Shown here one piece after another: positions 18,153-26,614 of a stretch of 64,000 nucleotides of DNA. A program made the translations under genes and the position numbers. The stretch's first letter is position 1, and each line of letters opens with the position of its first letter. This stretch comes from Candidatus Rokuibacteriota bacterium (GTDB lineage Bacteria > Methylomirabilota > Methylomirabilia > Rokubacteriales > CSP1-6), in assembly GCA_003220225.1 (NCBI GenBank), contig QHRU01000043.1:1-64000 (forward strand). The letters are read 5' to 3'. The notes below the pieces were generated by a model. That model saw nothing but the letters and a program-made list of their open reading frames with translations, did no database searches and was not told the origin of the DNA.

Positions 18153-19430
18153 CTAGCCCGCCATGATCTTCTTCATCTCGGTCTCGGCCCAGACGATGGC
18201 GTCCTTGGTCGGGGTCCCTGTCACCGCCTTGGCGATCATGTTGGGCAGGATGTAGGCGTTGGTGATGAGCTGCACTTTGTCCGACGGCGGCGCCGGCCAG
18301 CCGTAGGTGTGGTACTCCACGCCCTCACCCTTCAGCGCCGCGTACTTCGGATCCGTCCTCAGCACGGGATGATCTTGAAGTTTCGCGTACACCGGCAGGT
18401 TGAACGCGTCGCCCGACATGATGTACTCGTCGTAGGTCTCGCGCTTGCCGAGCAGGTAGCGGATCCACTCCTTCGACGCGTCGACGTTCTTGCTGAACTT
18501 CCAGATCCCGATGTGGCGGGGCGTGTCGGTCTCGAAGCGCCCGGCCGGTCCGCCGAGACTGCGATGATGGTTGATGCCGTCGGCGGTGACCAGCTTGCGC
18601 TGCTTGGCGATGATGTACGCGCTGACCGGGTTGTGGATCCAGCCGGCCTTGCCCTGCTGGATCGACTCGTTGTTGCTGGCGTCCGACCACGACAGCACCT
18701 CGGGCTCCATGCAGTCGCGGAACATCTTCTTGTACCACTCGATCGTCTGCACGGTGGCCGGCGAGTTGATGCGCACCGTCTTGCCGTCCCTGTCCACCTC
18801 CATGCCGCCGTAGGACCACAGCACGGGCCCCGCCGTGGAGATCGAGTCGTAGTTCTGGCTGATGGGGATCCCGACGGGGTTCCCCATCTTCTTCAGCTCC
18901 TTGCCGACGATGTAGAGGTCTTCCCACGTGTCGGGCACCTTGAGGCTCGCCTTCTTGAAGAGGTCCTCGCGGTACGTCGCCACGAACATCCCGTGGTACT
19001 GGGGCACCGCGCGCCAGACGCCGTGGACGTGCGCGCCCTCGTACGAGGACGAGATCGCCTTGCCGTGCCTCTTCTCGAGCTCGCCGACGACGTCCGAGAC
19101 GTCCACCAGCTGCGGCTCGTAGAGCCAGGGGAAGTGCATGCGCATCTCGACGAGGTCGTGGCCCGCCTGCGTCTGCACCTCGGAGGCGTACTTGGCCTGC
19201 TGCGGGCCCATGTGCGAGATGTGGTCGATCTTGAGCTTGATGCCCGTGTCCTTCGTGAAGCGCTGGCCGATCTCCGCCAGCTTCTTGTCCGAGTTGGGCG
19301 CGAAGTTGTTCCAGCAGAGGTAGCTGATCTCACGGGTCTGGCCCACCGCCGGCGCTGTGCGCGTGGCGAGGATGGCGGCCAGGCCGGTGGTGCCGCCGAT
19401 GACGAACTGCCGTCGCGAGAGACGAGTCAT
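18153..19430 (-). CDS. ABC transporter sugar-binding protein with Tat-type signal (family 1)
   Basis: 425 residues from ATG 19430, chosen because AGGAGG sits just upstream; the open frame extends 11 codons further without support. The N-terminus TRLSRRQFVIGG is a twin-arginine export motif followed by a hydrophobic stretch and AVGQ cleavage. The mature protein is a family 1 solute-binding protein: ISYLCWNNFAPNSDKKLAEI, then LVDVSDVVGELEK and VPQYHGMFVATYREDLFKKA. The ligand is probably a sugar or polyol. It heads the operon and its promoter is at 19516-19488. Confidence 0.88.
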   Translation of the reverse strand: MTRLSRRQFVIGGTTGLAAILATRTAPAVGQTREISYLCWNNFAPNSDKKLAEIGQRFTKDTGIKLKIDHISHMGPQQAKYASEVQTQAGHDLVEMRMHFPWLYEPQLVDVSDVVGELEKRHGKAISSSYEGAHVHGVWRAVPQYHGMFVATYREDLFKKASLKVPDTWEDLYIVGKELKKMGNPVGIPISQNYDSISTAGPVLWSYGGMEVDRDGKTVRINSPATVQTIEWYKKMFRDCMEPEVLSWSDASNNESIQQGKAGWIHNPVSAYIIAKQRKLVTADGINHHRSLGGPAGRFETDTPRHIGIWKFSKNVDASKEWIRYLLGKRETYDEYIMSGDAFNLPVYAKLQDHPVLRTDPKYAALKGEGVEYHTYGWPAPPSDKVQLITNAYILPNMIAKAVTGTPTKDAIVWAETEMKKIMAG

Positions 19431-19487
19431 GGAGCCTCCTCCCGGCCGCAGGGCGCCGGGCAATTTTTGTCGAGACGAGTGACGGCG

Positions 19488-19516
19488 AGGATAGGACCGG
19501 TGGACTGACCTGTCAA
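19488..19516 (-). promoter_or_regulatory. Strong sigma70-type promoter of the sugar ABC operon
   Basis: On the minus strand TTGACA (19516-19511), a 17 nt spacer and TATCCT (19493-19488) precede the binding-protein ATG at 19430 by about 50 nt of leader with an AGGAGG ribosome site. Confidence 0.7.
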
Positions 19517-19535
19517 GGCAGCGGCCGCTCCGGTG

Positions 19536-20354
19536 CTAGGTTTCCGGGCGCCGCGCGGTGGCCACGAATGCCCGCAGCGGCGCGCGCAGGGGCCGGTCGC
19601 CGAGCTCGCGCGCCAGGTTCGCGGCGATGGCGGCCTTGATCTCGGCGAGCGCCTCCGGCCGCCGCTGCGTGATCTCGCCGTAGACGGGATTGCCCTCGAC
19701 GAGGCCGGTGGCGGCCTCGGCCGCCGACGGGCTCTGGCCCTGCTTCGCCACGCGCTCGCACCGGACGTCGTCGAAGCCCGCGTCGCGCAGCAGTGACTGG
19801 AGCACGCCCGCGTCGTGATAGCCGAAGGGCACCGTGTAGAACTTCGGCGGATCCGTCGGGAAGAATTTCGCGATCGTCTCGTGGGTGATGCGCCCCACGG
19901 GGTTGTGCTCGAGCGCGTCCCAGACGTTCAGGAGATAGACGCCTCCCGGCCTCAGCACGCGAAACGCTTCCCGCGCACCGGCCGTCTTGTCGGGGAAGAA
20001 CATCAGCCCGAACTGGCAGACGACAGCGTCGTACGAGCGGCTCTCGAACGGCAGGCTCGTGCCGTCGGCCGTGCGGTACGTCGCGTCGCCCGATCCCGGC
20101 AGCCGCTTGCGCGCGTGGGCGAACATCGCTTCGTTGAGGTCGGTGGCCATGACGGTCCCGCGCCCGCCGAGCCGCTCGACGAGGCGGCGCGTGACGATGC
20201 CGGTCCCGCAGGCGACCTCGAGCACGCGCATGTCGTCGCTGACGGGCACGCGGGCGACCAGGTCATCCGCGAAGTCGTTGAAGAAGAGTGGTGCGAGATA
20301 GCGCTCGTAGTTCTCGGGAATCTTGCCGACGAAGGCGGTGGTGGCGTCGGCCAT
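19536..20354 (-). CDS. Class I SAM-dependent methyltransferase (UbiE-like)
   Basis: 272 residues. SAM-binding motif I is VLEVACGTGIVTRRLVERLG, motif II TVMATDLNEAMFAHARKR, post-motif YDAVVCQFGLMFFPDKTAGAREAFRVLRPGG split across the usual strands. This matches small-molecule methyltransferases near UbiE and arsenite methyltransferase, without the latter's cysteines. It is the last gene of a minus operon that begins with the SUMF1-domain gene. The substrate is unknown. Confidence 0.85.
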   Translation of the reverse strand: MADATTAFVGKIPENYERYLAPLFFNDFADDLVARVPVSDDMRVLEVACGTGIVTRRLVERLGGRGTVMATDLNEAMFAHARKRLPGSGDATYRTADGTSLPFESRSYDAVVCQFGLMFFPDKTAGAREAFRVLRPGGVYLLNVWDALEHNPVGRITHETIAKFFPTDPPKFYTVPFGYHDAGVLQSLLRDAGFDDVRCERVAKQGQSPSAAEAATGLVEGNPVYGEITQRRPEALAEIKAAIAANLARELGDRPLRAPLRAFVATARRPET

Positions 20355-20364
20355 CGCGCGTGTC

Positions 20365-22002
20365 TCAGCCCTTCGGCGTCCAGCCTTTGAAGCGCTCGCG
20401 CAGAACCTTCTTGTCGAACTTCCCGACGCTCGTCTTCGGCACCGCCTCGATCAGGACGACCTCGTCCGGCAGCGCCCACTTCGCGAGCCTCGGCCGCAGG
20501 TACTCCAGGATCTCGGCCGGCTCGACCGTCGTCCCGGGCCTGGGCACCACGCAGGCGAGAGGCCGCTCCACCCACTTCGGGTGCGGCACCGCGATCACGG
20601 CGGCCTCGAGGACGTTCGGGTGGGTCATGATCATCATCTCGACGTCGATGGACGAGATCCACTCGCCGCCGGACTTGATCAGGTCCTTCGTGCGATCGGT
20701 GATCTGCACGTAGCCCTCGGGATCGATGCTGGCGACGTCGCCCGTGCGGAACCAGCCGTCGGCGGTGAAGCGGTCGGCCGATTCCGGGTTGTCGTAGTAC
20801 GAACGGATGACCCAGGGCCCGCGCACCTGGATCTCGCCCACGCTCTTGCCGTCCCACGGCTGCTCGAGGCCGGCGTCGTCCACGATGCGCATGTCCACGC
20901 CGCCCGCGACGAACCCCTGCTTGGCGCGGATGGCGTAGCGCTCCTCGTCGGACAGCGCGTCCATGTAGGACTTGAGCCGGCACACGGTGCCGAGCGGCGT
21001 CATCTCCGTCATGCCCCAGGCGTGCAGCATGGGGGCGCCGTACTTCTTGTCGAACTTCTCGATGAGCGCGCGCGGCGCCGCCGAGCCGCCGATCGGGATG
21101 CAGCGGATCGAGGAGATGTTCCAGCGCGGCTCGGCCTCGAGGATGGCGTCGATGGCGATCCACACGGTCGGCACCGCGCCCACGAACGTCACGCGCTCGT
21201 TGTGCACGATCTCCACGATGTCGCGCGGCTGGGGGTTGGGCCCGCCGAAGATCTGCGTGGCGCCGTTGAGCACGCCCGCGAACGGCACGCACCAGGCGTT
21301 GGCGTGGAACATCGGCACGATGTGCAGGATGACGTCGCGCTCGTTGATGCCGAGCACGTCGGTCATCGACGAGGCCATCGAGTGCAGGAAGATCGCGCGG
21401 TGCGTGTAGACCGCGCCCTTGGGGTGGCCGGTCGTGCCCGACGTGTAGCACATGCCCGCCGCGTCGGTCTCCGCGAGCGCCGGCCACGTCTCCATCGGCC
21501 GCGCGTCGGCCAGCAGCGCCTCGTAGTCGAGCGCGCCCGCCGGGATCTGGGCGCCGGGCGTGTCCTTCATGACGATGACGTGCTCGACGGTCTTCAGCTG
21601 CTTGCGGATCGGCTCCAGCGTGGGCCAGCACGAGGCGTCCACGATCAGCACTTTGTCGCCCGCGTGGTTGATGATGTAGGTGAGATCGGCCGCCGAGAGC
21701 CGGATGTTGACGGTGTGCAGCACGGCGCCCATGCACGGTGCCGCGAAGTAGACCTCCAGGTGCCGGTGCGAGTTCCACGCGAACGTCCCCACGCGGTCGC
21801 CCTTGCCCACGCCGAGCGCCTTCAGGGCGCCGGCCAGCCGCGTCGTGCGCTCGGCCCAGCGCCCGTAGTCCATGCGCTCGAGCCCGACGCCCGGCACCCG
21901 TGTGGCCAGCGTCTTCTTCGGGAAGATCCGGCGCGTGCGCTCGAAGAAGTGCGGCAGCGTGAGCGGGTAGTTCATGATCAGGTTGTCGATCGGAGCGGTC
22001 AT
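20365..22002 (-). CDS. Long-chain fatty acid-CoA ligase family protein
   Basis: 545 residues from ATG 22002, overlapping the upstream stop by ATGA. It is an ANL ligase with the phosphate loop CYTSGTTGHPKGAVYTHR, the GMTEMTP adenylate motif, the TGDVASIDPEGY aspartate and hinge TDRTKDLIKSGGEWISS, and the catalytic lysine in PKTSVGKFDKKVLRE. The IRLSAADLTYIINHAGDKVL and MFHANAWCVPF blocks place it with medium- and long-chain FadD-like and AlkK-like ligases. It should activate a free acid for beta-oxidation or a related route. Confidence 0.9.
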   Translation of the reverse strand: MTAPIDNLIMNYPLTLPHFFERTRRIFPKKTLATRVPGVGLERMDYGRWAERTTRLAGALKALGVGKGDRVGTFAWNSHRHLEVYFAAPCMGAVLHTVNIRLSAADLTYIINHAGDKVLIVDASCWPTLEPIRKQLKTVEHVIVMKDTPGAQIPAGALDYEALLADARPMETWPALAETDAAGMCYTSGTTGHPKGAVYTHRAIFLHSMASSMTDVLGINERDVILHIVPMFHANAWCVPFAGVLNGATQIFGGPNPQPRDIVEIVHNERVTFVGAVPTVWIAIDAILEAEPRWNISSIRCIPIGGSAAPRALIEKFDKKYGAPMLHAWGMTEMTPLGTVCRLKSYMDALSDEERYAIRAKQGFVAGGVDMRIVDDAGLEQPWDGKSVGEIQVRGPWVIRSYYDNPESADRFTADGWFRTGDVASIDPEGYVQITDRTKDLIKSGGEWISSIDVEMMIMTHPNVLEAAVIAVPHPKWVERPLACVVPRPGTTVEPAEILEYLRPRLAKWALPDEVVLIEAVPKTSVGKFDKKVLRERFKGWTPKG

Positions 22003-22964
22003 CGGCGCCCTCCCGGTGCCACCTCTCCCAGATCGTCCGACGTCGCGCAGCGGAACCCCACGACGTGCTGGCCGCTCGCCGCGCGGCGCCGATCGTACGA
22101 CCACCGCCTCGTCACGCTCAGCGCGTCCTCCGGATCGTCGTGGCTCGCGCCGCGGACGACGACGCGGCCGGCGCCGGTGAACGACTCCCGGCCGTCGTCG
22201 TGCTGATAAGGGTAAGGCTTGGGGATTGTCGCCGTCCACTCCCGCAGATTGCCGAGCAGGTCGTGGACGCCGTACGGGCCGGCGCCCCCCGGGCGGCCGA
22301 TGGCAGACGCCGTCGCGCCGGAGGGCCGGCCGAAGATCGCGTGGGCCTCGGTCGGGGCCGCGTCGCCCCACGGATAGCGCCGCCGGTCGTCGCCGCGCGC
22401 CGCTTTCTCCCACTCGGCTTCGGTCGGCAGGCGCCGGCCGCGCCATGCACAACAAGCCCCAGCGTCGAGCCATGAGACCGCGACGGGATGGTGGCCGTAG
22501 CCCGGATCGACTGTCCATATGAGCACCGTCCCGGAGGCGAAGCAGGGGCGCACCACTGGCAGGTCGAGCCGCGGCAGGTCGCGCCTCGATGGAACGTCGC
22601 GCCTTGATGGAACGTCGCGCGTCGATCCGGTGGCCGTGGAAGTGCCCGACACGTGCGTACAGCGCGGCTGGATGCGGGCGTCGGCAGCTTCCCAGTCGTA
22701 GCGCTGCTCGCCCTCGGGCGAGACCACGCCGACCGCGTCGAGGAACTCGGCGAACTCCGCGTTGGTCACCTTGTGGCGCTCGAGCCAGAAGTCGCGCACG
22801 TAGACGCGATGCAGCGGCGCCTCGTCGGACGGGCCGTCGTTGCGGCCCATCCAGAACGCGCCGGCCTGGATCAGCATGACGCCGTCGGCGCGCGCGGCCG
22901 GGCCTGGCGCCGTCGCGCAGCCAAGCGCGACGGCGACGAGGGCGGGGATCAGATGGCGGGCCAT
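21999..22964 (-). CDS. SUMF1/formylglycine-generating-enzyme-like lipoprotein
   Basis: 321 residues from ATG 22964; ATG 22973 is an alternative but overlaps the -10 box. The N-terminus is a probable lipoprotein signal (VAVALGC). Then comes an FGE-sulfatase domain: FWMGRNDGPSDEAPLHRVYVRDF, KVTNAEFAEFLDA, RLPTEAEWEKAARG and GNLREWTA. The C-terminal Cys pair used by true formylglycine-generating enzymes is missing (the segment VVVRGASHDDPE has none), so sulfatase activation is unlikely. An insertion near residue 110 holds a tandem repeat (22578-22630). It overlaps the ligase gene by 4 bp. Confidence 0.78.
   Translation of the reverse strand: MARHLIPALVAVALGCATAPGPAARADGVMLIQAGAFWMGRNDGPSDEAPLHRVYVRDFWLERHKVTNAEFAEFLDAVGVVSPEGEQRYDWEAADARIQPRCTHVSGTSTATGSTRDVPSRRDVPSRRDLPRLDLPVVRPCFASGTVLIWTVDPGYGHHPVAVSWLDAGACCAWRGRRLPTEAEWEKAARGDDRRRYPWGDAAPTEAHAIFGRPSGATASAIGRPGGAGPYGVHDLLGNLREWTATIPKPYPYQHDDGRESFTGAGRVVVRGASHDDPEDALSVTRRWSYDRRRAASGQHVVGFRCATSDDLGEVAPGGRR
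22578..22630. repeat. 18 bp tandem repeat inside the SUMF1-domain gene
   Basis: The unit GTCGCGCCTCGATGGAAC repeats at 22578-22595 and 22596-22613 (one mismatch) with a partial third copy to 22630. In the protein it reads as repeated DVPSRR followed by DLPRLDLP. The length is a multiple of three, so copy-number change would keep the frame. Confidence 0.85.
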
Positions 22965-22971
22965 ACGAGGC

Positions 22972-22977
22972 ATTGTA
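22972..22977 (-). promoter_or_regulatory. -10 element of a leaderless gene (SUMF1-domain operon)
   Basis: TACAAT on the minus strand ends 7 nt before ATG 22964. This favours 22964 over ATG 22973 as the real start. There is no good ribosome site for 22964. Confidence 0.45.
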
Positions 22978-23007
22978 TTGACTCCCGGCCGGCTCGCGGT
23001 GTATTGC
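22978..23007 (+). promoter_or_regulatory. Sigma70-type promoter of the TRAP transporter operon
   Basis: TTGACT (22978-22983), 18 nt spacer, TATTGC (23002-23007). The leader to ATG 23052 is about 38 nt and has GGGAGGAC as ribosome site. It is divergent from the minus-strand SUMF1 promoter and nearly abuts it. Confidence 0.5.
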
Positions 23008-23051
23008 AGCGCCAGCCGCGCGGATCGCGCCGGCCCCGGGAGGACACCGCC

Positions 23052-24077
23052 ATGAGGCATCGCCTGCGCCCCTCGCTCGTCGCCGTGCTCGTCCTCGTCG
23101 CCATCGGTCTGGCGCTCGCAGGGCTCTGGCCATCCGCCGAGGCCCAGGCCCCGATCGTCCTGAAGCTCGGCACGGTCAATCCGGGCGAGAGCCCGCGCAA
23201 CCTCGCCGCCAACGAGTTTGCCCGCGTGGCGGCCGAGAAGTCGAAAGGGCGGATCAAGGTCGAGGTCTACACCAACAACCAGCTCGCGCGCGGCGAGGGC
23301 GCCACCCTCGAGGGCGTGCAGCTCGGGACGATCGACGTCGCGCCCGTCGGCAGCGCGCCCATCGGCGGTATCTTCGAGCCCGCGTACCTGCCGCTCGACC
23401 TGCCGTTTCTCTGGACGAGCCGCGATCAGGTGTGGAAGGTGATGGACGGCCCGATCGGCCAGGAGCTCTTCAAGAAGATGGAGGCCAAGGGCGTCAAGGG
23501 CCTCTGCTTCGGCGGGGGCTGGGGCTTCCGCAACATGCTCTCCAACAAGCGTCCCATCAACACGCCCGACGACATGAAGGGGCAGACGATCCGCGTGCAG
23601 GAGTCGCCGATCTACGTGGCGATGATGAAGCAGCTCGGCGCCAACCCGGTGCCCATGCCGTGGGGCGAGGTCTACCTGGCCATGAAGCAGGGGACGGTGG
23701 ACGGCATGGAGATTCCGGTGGTGACCATGGTCTCGGACAAATTCTTCGAGGTCACCAAGTATTACTCGCTCACCAAGCACACCTATCCCCCGATCTCCTG
23801 GTTCATGAACCTCAAGCGCTACCAGTCGCTGCCGGCCGACCTGCGCCAGGTGGTGGACGAGGCGGGCAAGGCCGCGTGCGCGCTCGACCGCAAGTCGGAA
23901 GTGGACAAGGAAAAGGGCGAGCTCGAGCTCATCCGGAAGGCCGGCGTGCAGGTCAACGAGGTGAAGGACCTCAAGCCCTTCCAGGACCGCATGGGTCCGG
24001 CCTACGACGTGGTCACCACCAAGGTCGGCAAGGAGTGGATGGACCGCGTGACGGCGGCGGTGAAGGCGGCGCAGTAG
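23052..24077 (+). CDS. TRAP transporter substrate-binding protein (DctP family)
   Basis: 341 residues with a signal peptide ending near AEAQA (residue 32). The mature chain matches DctP/TAXI-free TRAP binding proteins: LKLGTVNPGESPRNLAANEF, GRIKVEVYTNNQLARGEG, then RPINTPDDMKGQTIRVQESP, which carries the conserved arginine that binds the substrate carboxylate. It should deliver an organic acid to the membrane subunits encoded next. ATG 23052 is chosen for its ribosome site GGGAGGA. Confidence 0.92.
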   Translation: MRHRLRPSLVAVLVLVAIGLALAGLWPSAEAQAPIVLKLGTVNPGESPRNLAANEFARVAAEKSKGRIKVEVYTNNQLARGEGATLEGVQLGTIDVAPVGSAPIGGIFEPAYLPLDLPFLWTSRDQVWKVMDGPIGQELFKKMEAKGVKGLCFGGGWGFRNMLSNKRPINTPDDMKGQTIRVQESPIYVAMMKQLGANPVPMPWGEVYLAMKQGTVDGMEIPVVTMVSDKFFEVTKYYSLTKHTYPPISWFMNLKRYQSLPADLRQVVDEAGKAACALDRKSEVDKEKGELELIRKAGVQVNEVKDLKPFQDRMGPAYDVVTTKVGKEWMDRVTAAVKAAQ

Positions 24078-24083
24078 CGCGGC

Positions 24084-24548
24084 ATGCTTCGCGCGGCGCT
24101 GGAGAACGTCGTCGAGGGCGTCTGCCTGCTATTGATGGTCGCCCTCACCCTCGACCTGATGCTGGGCGTCTTCTCGCGCTACGTCCTCGTCCGCACGTTC
24201 ACGTGGTACGACGAGATCGCGCGGATCTGCTTCGTGTGGGTCGTGTTCCTGGGGGCGGCGGTGGGCGTGCGGCGACACACCCACTTCCGCCTGCACCTCC
24301 TCGTCGACCGCGTGCCGCTGCGCGCTCAGCGCGCGATCGCCGCCCTCGGCCAGCTCGTCGTCATCGGCTTCGCCGCCGCCCTCGTGCAGCAGGGCTGGGC
24401 CTTCGTCGAGCTCGGCCGCTTGCAGCAGACGCCGGTGATGGGGCTGTCGAAGGCGTGGGTCTATCTCGCCATGCCCACCGGCGGCGCGCTGATCATCCTC
24501 TTCAGCCTGATCCCGCTCGGCCGCGCGCTGCGCGACCTCGTCCGGTGA
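24084..24548 (+). CDS. TRAP transporter small permease (DctQ)
   Basis: 154 residues with four predicted membrane helices. The motif FTWYDEIARICFVWVVFLGAA is typical of the DctQ subunit. It lies 6 bp after the binding-protein gene and overlaps the large permease gene by GTGA. It assists assembly of the sodium-coupled DctM channel subunit. Confidence 0.9.
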   Translation: MLRAALENVVEGVCLLLMVALTLDLMLGVFSRYVLVRTFTWYDEIARICFVWVVFLGAAVGVRRHTHFRLHLLVDRVPLRAQRAIAALGQLVVIGFAAALVQQGWAFVELGRLQQTPVMGLSKAWVYLAMPTGGALIILFSLIPLGRALRDLVR

Positions 24549-25825
24549 TCGTCACGCTGACGGCGGTCGTCTTCGCGGCGCTGCTGCTCTGCGCGGTGCC
24601 GGTGGCCTTCACGGTCGGGATGGCGGGCTTCATGGGGCTCTGGTGGAGCGGGGCCTACCCGCTGTCCATCATCATCCAGCAGATGTTCCTCGCGGTGGAC
24701 TCGTTCGTCCTCCTCGCCATCCCGCTCTTCATCCTTGCCGGGGCGCTCATGGAGACGGGCGGCATCGCCGTGCGGCTCGTGGTCTTCGCCCAGGCGCTGG
24801 TCGGCTGGATCCGCGGCGGGCTCGCCATGGCCGTCGTCATCGCGGAGTACATCTTCTCGGGCATCTCGGGCTCCACGATCGCCGACGTCTCGGCCATCGG
24901 CTCCACGATGATCCCGCCCATGACGCGCGCCGGGTACCGGCCCGAGCAGGCCGTCAGCGTGGTGGCCGCGGCCTCGGCGATGGGCATCCTGGTGCCGCCG
25001 TGCATCCTGATGATCGTGATCGGGGCCATCGCCAACGTGTCGGTCGCCGCGCTGTTCGTGGGCGGCTTCATCCCGGCGCTGGTGCTGGCCGTCGCGATCA
25101 TGGCGTACATCTACTGGGACGCGCGGCGCGAGGGCATCGCGCTGCCGCAGCGCACGACGGCGGTGGGGCTCTGGCGGGCGTTCCGGGGCGCGCTGATCCC
25201 CCTCGGGCTCCCGGTCATCATCTTCGGCGGCATCCTGGGCGGCGTGATGACGCCGACGGAGGCGGCGGCCGTCGCCGTCTTCTACGCGGCGATCGTCGGG
25301 CTGTTCGTATATCGGGAGATCCGCTGGTCGCAGCTGCCGGAGATCCTGATCCAGAGCGCCGTGGTGACCGCCAACGTCTGCTTCCTCCTGGCCACGGCGG
25401 CCGTCGTCGCGTGGATCCTCGTGGTCCAGCAGGTGCCGGCGTCGCTCGCCCACGCGATGGCGGCCGTCGAGGCCGGGCAGGCCGGCTTCCTCGTGATGAC
25501 GGCGGTCCTCTTCATCCTGATGGGCGCGGTGCTCGAAGGCCTGCCCGCGGTCGTCATCGTGCTGCCGACGTTCCTCCCCGTGGTCAAGCAGCTCAACATC
25601 GACCTCGTGCACTACTGCATCGTCGTGGTGGCGGCGACCGGTATCGGGCTCTTCCTGCCGCCGATCGGCGTGGGGCTCTTCATCTCGTGCGCGATCGCGA
25701 ACATCACGGTCGATCGCGTCGTGCGTCCGATGCTGCCTTACGTGCTGTTTCTCTGCATCGGGCTCCTGTTCGTCATCCTCGTCCCATGGTTCACCCTGGT
25801 CCTTCCGCGCCTGTTCGGGCTCTGA
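24545..25825 (+). CDS. TRAP transporter large permease (DctM)
   Basis: 426 residues from GTG 24545 (GTGA overlap). About 12 hydrophobic helices are visible. Conserved features are FVLLAIPLFILAGALMETGG, the GISGSTIADVSAIGSTMIP loop and ASAMGILVPPCILMIVIG, all standard for DctM. It is the sodium-driven transport subunit. With the preceding two genes the transporter is complete. Confidence 0.93.
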   Translation: MIVTLTAVVFAALLLCAVPVAFTVGMAGFMGLWWSGAYPLSIIIQQMFLAVDSFVLLAIPLFILAGALMETGGIAVRLVVFAQALVGWIRGGLAMAVVIAEYIFSGISGSTIADVSAIGSTMIPPMTRAGYRPEQAVSVVAAASAMGILVPPCILMIVIGAIANVSVAALFVGGFIPALVLAVAIMAYIYWDARREGIALPQRTTAVGLWRAFRGALIPLGLPVIIFGGILGGVMTPTEAAAVAVFYAAIVGLFVYREIRWSQLPEILIQSAVVTANVCFLLATAAVVAWILVVQQVPASLAHAMAAVEAGQAGFLVMTAVLFILMGAVLEGLPAVVIVLPTFLPVVKQLNIDLVHYCIVVVAATGIGLFLPPIGVGLFISCAIANITVDRVVRPMLPYVLFLCIGLLFVILVPWFTLVLPRLFGL

Positions 25826-25928
25826 TCTGTTGTAAGAAGTTCATTCCCGGGCGTCACCCCCCGAATAGCTCCGCAGCGCGCCCCGTCTGATCGGCTGACA
25901 GATTTGATCGCCGACGGAGGACACGACA

Positions 25929-26531
25929 ATGGAACGGAATCCCTGGAAGCTTGCGACCATCGGCATCGCCCTCGTGGGCACGACTGCTCTGAGCACGGGC
26001 CTCACCACGGCGTGGATGCTGCGGCCTGCCGCTGAGGCGCAGGCCCAGGCCGCGCCGGCCTCGACGGTTCCAGCCCCGGCCCTGCGTCCCGCGACGCGGT
26101 ACGTGGCGGCGCCGGCGCCGTCCACCGCGCGCGCGTATCCCGCCGTCGCGCGCGCCGAGACTCCCGCCCGCGTCACGCGGGTGGCGTCGACGACCGCGGC
26201 GGACTGCAGCACCGGTGGCGAGCGCGCCATGCGCATCGCCAAGCCCGGCGCCATCGGCGCGCTGCTCGGCGCCGGCCTGGGCGCCGGCGGTGGCGCCATC
26301 GCCGACGGCGGCAAGGGCGCCGGTAGAGGAGCGCTGATCGGTGGCCTCGCCGGCGCGGCGCTCGGCGCCGGCTACGGCGCGTACAAGACGAAGAACGAGT
26401 GCGGCACGATCTTCGGCGGCGGCAACGGCTTCGACGCGGCGCCGGCGTCGCCCGCGTCGCGCGCAGACACGGTGCAGACCTTCTCGCCCGCGACCGGCGG
26501 CGACCGCATCCAGGTCTACGGCGTCCGCTGA
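25929..26531 (+). CDS. Glycine-zipper envelope protein, function unknown
   Basis: 200 residues. An N-terminal hydrophobic segment (about residues 8-28) is followed by an Ala/Pro-rich linker to about 90. Then comes a glycine zipper from about 105 to 155, with small-residue repeats such as GALLGAGLGAGGGA and GALIGGLAGAALGAGYGAY. Such zippers insert in or span the envelope, as in SlyB/OmpA-like or YMGG-type proteins. A lone Cys pair (near residues 96 and 157) could form a disulfide. It has its own ribosome site (GGAGGAC) and terminator. Confidence 0.7.
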   Translation: MERNPWKLATIGIALVGTTALSTGLTTAWMLRPAAEAQAQAAPASTVPAPALRPATRYVAAPAPSTARAYPAVARAETPARVTRVASTTAADCSTGGERAMRIAKPGAIGALLGAGLGAGGGAIADGGKGAGRGALIGGLAGAALGAGYGAYKTKNECGTIFGGGNGFDAAPASPASRADTVQTFSPATGGDRIQVYGVR

Positions 26532-26557
26532 CACCGGTCGCTCGGACGAACGAACAC

Positions 26558-26588
26558 GGGGCGCGCTTCTCGCGCCCCCTACGTTTTT
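26558..26588 (+). terminator. Intrinsic terminator after the glycine-zipper gene
   Basis: GGGGCGCG (26558-26565), loop CTTCT, CGCGCCCC (26571-26578), then CTACG and five T's (26584-26588). It separates this gene from the following catabolic operon. Confidence 0.8.
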
Positions 26589-26614
26589 AGCGGCTGTGAT
26601 ATGGTGAGCGCGCG

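Noticed and set aside
22578-22630. Tandem repeat as a CRISPR fragment
   Set aside because: The units are adjacent without spacers and keep the reading frame of a SUMF1-domain protein.
25850-25890. CCCCCCGAATAGCTCCG resembling CCCCCCGAACACTCCG at 32300 as a second repeat family
   Set aside because: The similarity covers only about 16 bases with gaps and no shared structure.
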